Shown one piece after another: positions 60,434-64,000 of a stretch of DNA of 64,000 bases. The notes beneath the pieces are model-generated. The model saw nothing but the letters and a program-made list of their open reading frames with translations. It was not told where the DNA came from and ran no database searches. Within the stretch, counting starts at the first letter, position 1. Each line of letters begins with the position of its first letter. The DNA is from Fructilactobacillus hinvesii (GTDB lineage Bacteria; Bacillota; Bacilli; Lactobacillales; Lactobacillaceae), in NCBI RefSeq assembly GCF_024029435.1, contig NZ_CP097118.1, positions 434,001 through 498,000 on the forward strand, written 5' to 3'. The position numbers were made by a program, and so were the translations under genes.

Positions 60434-61459
60434 TTATTTCAAGTCTGGGTTAACGGCAACGATGGTCTTACCAGTCTTTGGAGTAGAGTGGTCTAAGACT
60501 CCTTCTACTTCTTCTAACGAAATAACGTTAGCTTGGAATGGTTCAACCTTTACGGCGCCTGATTCAAGCAATGCAATGGAGTCCACAAAAGCGTGCGGGT
60601 TAATCATGGAACCTTTAACCGTTAATTGTTTCTTGAAAATTTCGTACGTGTTCATGGAGAAGGTTTGACCTGGAGCGCCAACCCCAAACATAAATACTTG
60701 CGCACCTGGGTTGGTGTGTTCTACGGCTTGTTCTTGGGTTTCTGGTTTACCAACGGCTTCAATCACAAAGTCGTAGTTGCCAGGGATGTCTTCCTTAGTG
60801 GTGTTAACCACGTGGGTTAAGTTTAATTGTTCTTTTTCTTGAGCAAGTAAGTCATCGTGACGACCAGTCATCGTGATGTCTTGGATGCCGTAAGCACGAA
60901 TTAATTGTGCAAACAACTTAGCCATGTAACCATCACCGATGATTAAAGCCTTCATACTTGGTTGAATGTCTTCCGTGATGTGCATTGTGTGAACACCACA
61001 AGAAATTGGTTCCATTGAGCAAGCAGCCTTTAAGGAGATTGCATCTGGAACGTGGTAAGTTACTTCTTCAGGAGCAGTGAAGTATTGTTCCAAACCACCA
61101 TCACGAGTAACTCCAACGGCAGAAAGGTTTTCACATTCTTCGTAAAGGCCGATGTGACAGTAGTGACACTTGCCACAGTAGATGTTAGGGTCAACGGCTA
61201 CCCGATCGCCTTCCTTGAAGTTTTTCACGTTCTTACCAACGGCCCGAACGATTCCTGAGTTTTCGTGACCTAAAACAATGGGAGGAACGGCATCGGCAGA
61301 ACCTGGAAGTCCATTGAAGAGGGCGTTGTCAGTTCCACAAATTCCAGCGTAAGCAGTTTCTACTAAGACTTCGTCGTCCTTAGGAGTAGGAATGTCACGT
61401 TCTTCAATTTCCATTTGTTGCTTGGCAGTCATAACTAAAGCTTTCATCTTGTCAGCCAT
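60434..61459 (-). CDS. mtlK: Zn-dependent mannitol 2-dehydrogenase
   Basis: A 341-residue medium-chain dehydrogenase. The catalytic Zn region is AGICGTDNALF (Cys) and LGHENSG (His, Glu); the structural Zn Cys are in CGKCHYCHIGLYEEC; the NAD(P) fold has ALIIGDGYMAKLF (a variant glycine motif). The segment LPGSADAVPPIVLGHENSG matches what I recall of mannitol dehydrogenases from heterofermentative lactic acid bacteria. It reduces fructose to mannitol to regenerate NAD+. The start is ATG 61459 behind AAAGGAG. First gene of a two-gene operon. A cre-like site lies upstream. Confidence 0.9.
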   Translation of the reverse strand: MADKMKALVMTAKQQMEIEERDIPTPKDDEVLVETAYAGICGTDNALFNGLPGSADAVPPIVLGHENSGIVRAVGKNVKNFKEGDRVAVDPNIYCGKCHYCHIGLYEECENLSAVGVTRDGGLEQYFTAPEEVTYHVPDAISLKAACSMEPISCGVHTMHITEDIQPSMKALIIGDGYMAKLFAQLIRAYGIQDITMTGRHDDLLAQEKEQLNLTHVVNTTKEDIPGNYDFVIEAVGKPETQEQAVEHTNPGAQVFMFGVGAPGQTFSMNTYEIFKKQLTVKGSMINPHAFVDSIALLESGAVKVEPFQANVISLEEVEGVLDHSTPKTGKTIVAVNPDLK

Positions 61460-61575
61460 AATCTTTCTCCTTTATAACTAAAGTGATAATTTGAGCATAA
61501 TTGCCAGCCAAAAAAAATTTAATCAAATGAGGATTTTTCTTACTAGCAATTGATGTTTATGATACATCTAAAAAT

Positions 61576-61589
61576 ATAAACCGTTTACA
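61576..61589. promoter_or_regulatory. cre-like site upstream of mannitol dehydrogenase
   Basis: Read on the minus strand TGTAAACGGTTTAT matches 12 of 14 cre positions (the last two differ). It is about 120 bases from the mannitol dehydrogenase start; the promoter itself is not clear. Confidence 0.5.
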
Positions 61590-61623
61590 TTATTATTGCA
61601 AGGGGTTTTGCCGACTTTCTTTT

Positions 61624-61661
61624 AATTTGCCTAATTTCACAAGTGAAAAAGTGTGCAAATT
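61624..61661. repeat. Nested inverted repeat in the mtlK/rbsK divergent region
   Basis: The outer pair AATTTGC (61624-61630) and GCAAATT (61655-61661) flanks the inner pair TTTCAC (61635-61640) and GTGAAA (61643-61648). No T run follows, so an operator is likelier than a terminator. The rest of the 366-base divergent region is A/T-rich without genes. Confidence 0.55.
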
Positions 61662-61761
61662 GATTTCATTCCGTTTATACCGGTTAATTAGAACCCAACT
61701 GCTGCTTTTGATTAATAAAAGTTTTCACAAAATCGATAATTTGTGTTGAGCAGAAGCTATT

Positions 61762-61790
61762 GGTAAGCGCTTACATAAACGTGTTATAAT
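61762..61790 (+). promoter_or_regulatory. rbsK-rpiA promoter with cre-like palindrome
   Basis: TATAAT (61785-61790). The palindrome GTAAGCGCTTAC (61763-61774) lies where the -35 should be and matches cre at 13 of 14 positions over 61762-61775. CcpA or a LacI-family ribose repressor would block the promoter. Confidence 0.75.
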
Positions 61791-61825
61791 TGATCCGGAA
61801 AAAGAGAAAGAAATGAGGTTATGAG

Positions 61826-63454
61826 ATGAAAAATGTTGTGGTAGTCGGATCAACGAACGTTGATAAGGTCTTAAACGTCGAAAAATACGCGTTACCGGGT
61901 GAAACACTGGCGATTAACAGTTACCAACAATCCCATGGTGGTGGTAAGGGAGCCAATCAAGCGATTGCAGCTGCTCGTTCAGGCGCGCAAACGACCTTTA
62001 TTACGAAACTTGGTAATGATGAAGACGGAAAGCAAATGTTAACTGGGTTTCAAAATGATCACATAAACATTGATCACTTAGTTACCACTGATCAAGCCCA
62101 AACGGGAAAAGCATACATAACGGTCGATAAGTCCGGCCAGAATTCAATTTACGTTTACGGTGGTGCCAACATGGAGTTGACGGCTTCTGATGTTGAAGCG
62201 CATCAGGAAGTAATTGCGCAGGCAGACCGGGTGATTGCCCAACTAGAAATTCCTCTAGAGGCCATTATTGCAGCCTTTAAAATTGCCAAGGCCCATGGAG
62301 TGCAAACGATTCTGAATCCAGCTCCTGCCAAGGAATTACCGGAAGAATTATTGCGACTAACGGACGTGATTACGCCCAACGAGACGGAAGCGCAGACGTT
62401 AACCGGAATTGAAGTGGCTGATGAAGTTTCAATGCTCGATAACGCGATGGTCTTCTTTAGCAAGGGGATTTCGATGGTGATCATTACGGTTGGTTCCAAA
62501 GGAGCGTTTTACGCCACGCCACAAGCCCATGGATTTATTCCGGCTTTTAAGGTGAAAGCGGTTGATACCACGGCTGCCGGAGATACCTTTATCGGAGCCC
62601 TGGCTTCCCAACTGGAAATGGATAACAGCAACATTGAGGATGCAATGTTATACGCTAACCGGGCTTCCTCATTGACAGTTCAAGTAGCGGGAGCGCAAAA
62701 TTCCATCCCAACCCGAAAACAAGTGGAAGCTGCCAACCAGAAGACTGATCACACGCACGAACAAATTGAACGGGAAAAGGAACAAGCAGCCCAATACGTG
62801 GCAGCCCGAATACCGAATCACATTGTGTTAGGGCTCGGTTCTGGTACCACCGCTGCCTACTTTGTGAAAGCCATTCACGACCGAATTGAAAAGGAACATT
62901 TAGACATCGAATGTGTGGCAACTTCCGTTGGCACCCAACAACTAGCAGAAAAACTAGGCATGCGGATGTTAGATGTGAACACGATTGATGCCGTGGAACT
63001 GACCGTGGATGGTGCAGACATCGTGGACGACCACCTGGATGGAATTAAGGGTGGGGGAGCAGCGCTGCTGTTTGAGAAACTAGTTGCTAACATGTCAAAA
63101 CGGAACGTTTGGATTGTGGACCCGAGAAAACCACGGCACACGCTGGAAGGCCAAATGTTGCCGGTTGAAGTTGTTCCGTTTGGTGGGATGGGCGTCTTCC
63201 GTTACCTCCGTGATCACGGTTACCAACCAGCCTTCCGTTTCCAAGAAAACGGGGACATCCTCGCCACTGATTCTGGGAACTACCTGATTGACATCACGAT
63301 TCCCAAGGATGCTGATTTGCAGGCGTTATCCGAAAACCTCAAGAAACAAACTGGGGTGGTGGAACACGGGTTGTTCCTAAACATCTGCGACGAAATGGTT
63401 GTTGGTGGTGACCAGGTCAAGGTGGTGAAGCGCGAAGATTTGAAGCAGGACTAG
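61826..63454 (+). CDS. rbsK-rpiA: Ribokinase/ribose-5-phosphate isomerase A fusion protein
   Basis: A 542-residue two-domain protein. Residues 1-305 are a complete ribokinase (GSTNVD start, HGGGKGANQA, NPAPA, and the catalytic DTTAAGDTF). After a charged linker (about 306-325), residues 326-542 are a complete RpiA (GLGSGTTAAYF, TVDGADIVD, KGGGAALLFEK). It would convert ribose through ribose-5-phosphate to ribulose-5-phosphate in one polypeptide, feeding the phosphoketolase pathway. The start is ATG 61826 behind GAGG. Monocistronic with a strong terminator. Such fusions are, as I recall, known in a few heterofermentative lactic acid bacteria. Confidence 0.94.
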   Translation: MKNVVVVGSTNVDKVLNVEKYALPGETLAINSYQQSHGGGKGANQAIAAARSGAQTTFITKLGNDEDGKQMLTGFQNDHINIDHLVTTDQAQTGKAYITVDKSGQNSIYVYGGANMELTASDVEAHQEVIAQADRVIAQLEIPLEAIIAAFKIAKAHGVQTILNPAPAKELPEELLRLTDVITPNETEAQTLTGIEVADEVSMLDNAMVFFSKGISMVIITVGSKGAFYATPQAHGFIPAFKVKAVDTTAAGDTFIGALASQLEMDNSNIEDAMLYANRASSLTVQVAGAQNSIPTRKQVEAANQKTDHTHEQIEREKEQAAQYVAARIPNHIVLGLGSGTTAAYFVKAIHDRIEKEHLDIECVATSVGTQQLAEKLGMRMLDVNTIDAVELTVDGADIVDDHLDGIKGGGAALLFEKLVANMSKRNVWIVDPRKPRHTLEGQMLPVEVVPFGGMGVFRYLRDHGYQPAFRFQENGDILATDSGNYLIDITIPKDADLQALSENLKKQTGVVEHGLFLNICDEMVVGGDQVKVVKREDLKQD

Positions 63455-63472
63455 TTTAAAAATTGGCGATAC

Positions 63473-63513
63473 AAAAAGCTGGGCACTGAAATTATTTCAG
63501 CGCCCAGCTTTTT
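63473..63513 (+). terminator. Terminator after rbsK-rpiA
   Basis: A stem of about 18 bp with one mismatch (63473-63490 with 63494-63511) and T run. Confidence 0.92.
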
Positions 63514-63618
63514 TATTAGAGATAATAATTGGAAGTATTTTTCTTAATGTATATAGTAGTTTTTGGTCAAGGCGATGTCCTTGTTAGGTTTAAATGTTTG
63601 GTTAGGTCATCGTTGAGG

Positions 63619-64000
63619 TCACACACTCAAATAAATCGAAAAATACATCAACACCGTTCCCAGCATCACAAACAAGTGCCAGATTACGTGCCCGAACCAG
63701 ATCCGTTTAAAACTATAAATCACGGCCCCCAGCGTAAAGGCCACCCCACCCGCAAACAGGAGCCAGAAACTCAAGTGACTAAGATTGCGCCACAACGGCC
63801 AGGCGTCTACTAAACAAGCCCAGCCCATCACTACGTAAATGACAGTTGAAATAACTGGAAACCGGTTGCCGTACACGGACTTGTAAATAATGCCAGCGAT
63901 GGCCATTAACCAAATTACGATGAGGGTGGTCCAGCCGAGCCAACCGCCAATGGTAATTAGGCAATAGGGGAGATAAGTGCCGGCAATCAAGATGTAGATA
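63619..64000 (-). CDS. Hemolysin III (PAQR/YqfA) family membrane protein, 5' end outside window
   Basis: The visible 126 codons are the C-terminal part of a PAQR-type seven-TM protein: LIAGTYLPYCLITIGGW, then VVMGWACLVDAWPLW, AGGVAFTLGAVIYS and the ending FGHVIWHLFVMLGTVLMYFSIYL with the conserved HxxxH. The frame stays open to the window edge (preceding residues IYI), so the TTG at 63990 is internal rather than a start. Function is uncertain despite the family name; it is related to membrane homeostasis proteins. Confidence 0.87.
   Translation of the reverse strand, partial: IYILIAGTYLPYCLITIGGWLGWTTLIVIWLMAIAGIIYKSVYGNRFPVISTVIYVVMGWACLVDAWPLWRNLSHLSFWLLFAGGVAFTLGAVIYSFKRIWFGHVIWHLFVMLGTVLMYFSIYLSV

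Noticed and set aside
1..64000. CRISPR arrays, insertion sequences, prophage or integrative element
   Set aside because: No repeat-spacer pattern, transposase, integrase or phage genes were seen. The genes look like core or housekeeping content with ordinary spacing.

Overview
The window is a gene-dense piece of a low-to-moderate GC Firmicutes chromosome, almost certainly a heterofermentative Lactobacillaceae. The evidence is a Zn-dependent mannitol 2-dehydrogenase, a fused ribokinase/ribose-5-phosphate isomerase, Spx, RNase Y, LtaS, an ECF vitamin transporter, an Apf/LysM cell-wall protein and RarA, together with AGGAGG-type ribosome binding sites. The genus cannot be fixed from the sequence alone; a Fructilactobacillus-like organism would fit. 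I see no prophage, insertion sequence, CRISPR array or rRNA. The only clear gene decay is a glutamine-amidotransferase pseudogene with three in-frame stops.

Layout. 0-10 kb: rarA, a short UvrA paralogue with an MFS exporter, an ABC exporter with its TetR regulator and a matching palindromic operator, and an ArsB-type permease. 10-20 kb: pseudogene, two small membrane proteins, a pseudouridine synthase, a universal stress protein, a leader-peptide-controlled hydroxyacid dehydrogenase/aminotransferase operon, an orphan structured RNA, a GNAT/methyltransferase/XRE group and RNase Y. 20-30 kb: ECF S component with EcfA1-EcfA2-EcfT, a 5'-nucleotidase-like phosphatase, an Spx protein without its redox cysteines, a HAD phosphatase, a second leader-controlled gene (EIIC-like permease), a nucleoside hydrolase, a DUF915 hydrolase and a ferredoxin-NADP reductase. 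30-42 kb: LtaS, a histidine phosphatase, a MerR regulator, an atypical tRNA, a third leader-controlled gene (SteT-like Ser/Thr transporter), CorA, a glucosaminidase-TerC-thioredoxin-NhaC run and a LysM/Apf protein. 42-52 kb: FGGY kinase, tyrS with a tyrosine phosphatase, an RbsU-type sugar porter behind a cre site, RlmCD and FetAB. 52-64 kb: the oppABCDF operon, an amino-acid permease, mannitol dehydrogenase with a membrane partner, the rbsK-rpiA fusion and the C-terminal part of a hemolysin III family protein.

The most interesting signal is a set of three independent transcription attenuators (about 12.44-12.71, 25.97-26.21 and 34.69-34.94 kb). Each has a consensus promoter, a 18-23 codon leader peptide with its own ribosome binding site, mutually exclusive hairpins and a terminator just before the structural gene. 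The peptide composition fits the predicted downstream chemistry: Ser/Thr codons precede a SteT-like Ser/Thr transporter, and Ile/Leu/Val codons precede a hydroxyacid dehydrogenase/aminotransferase pair and an EIIC-like permease of unknown substrate. The last case suggests that the permease handles branched-chain amino acids or relatives rather than sugar. Carbon metabolism genes (rbsU, rbsK-rpiA, mannitol dehydrogenase) have cre-like palindromes in their promoter regions. Several conserved proteins carry losses at key motifs: Spx CXXC, RlmCD iron-sulfur cysteines, RNase Y KH GXXG, CorA GMN and the OppA lipobox.
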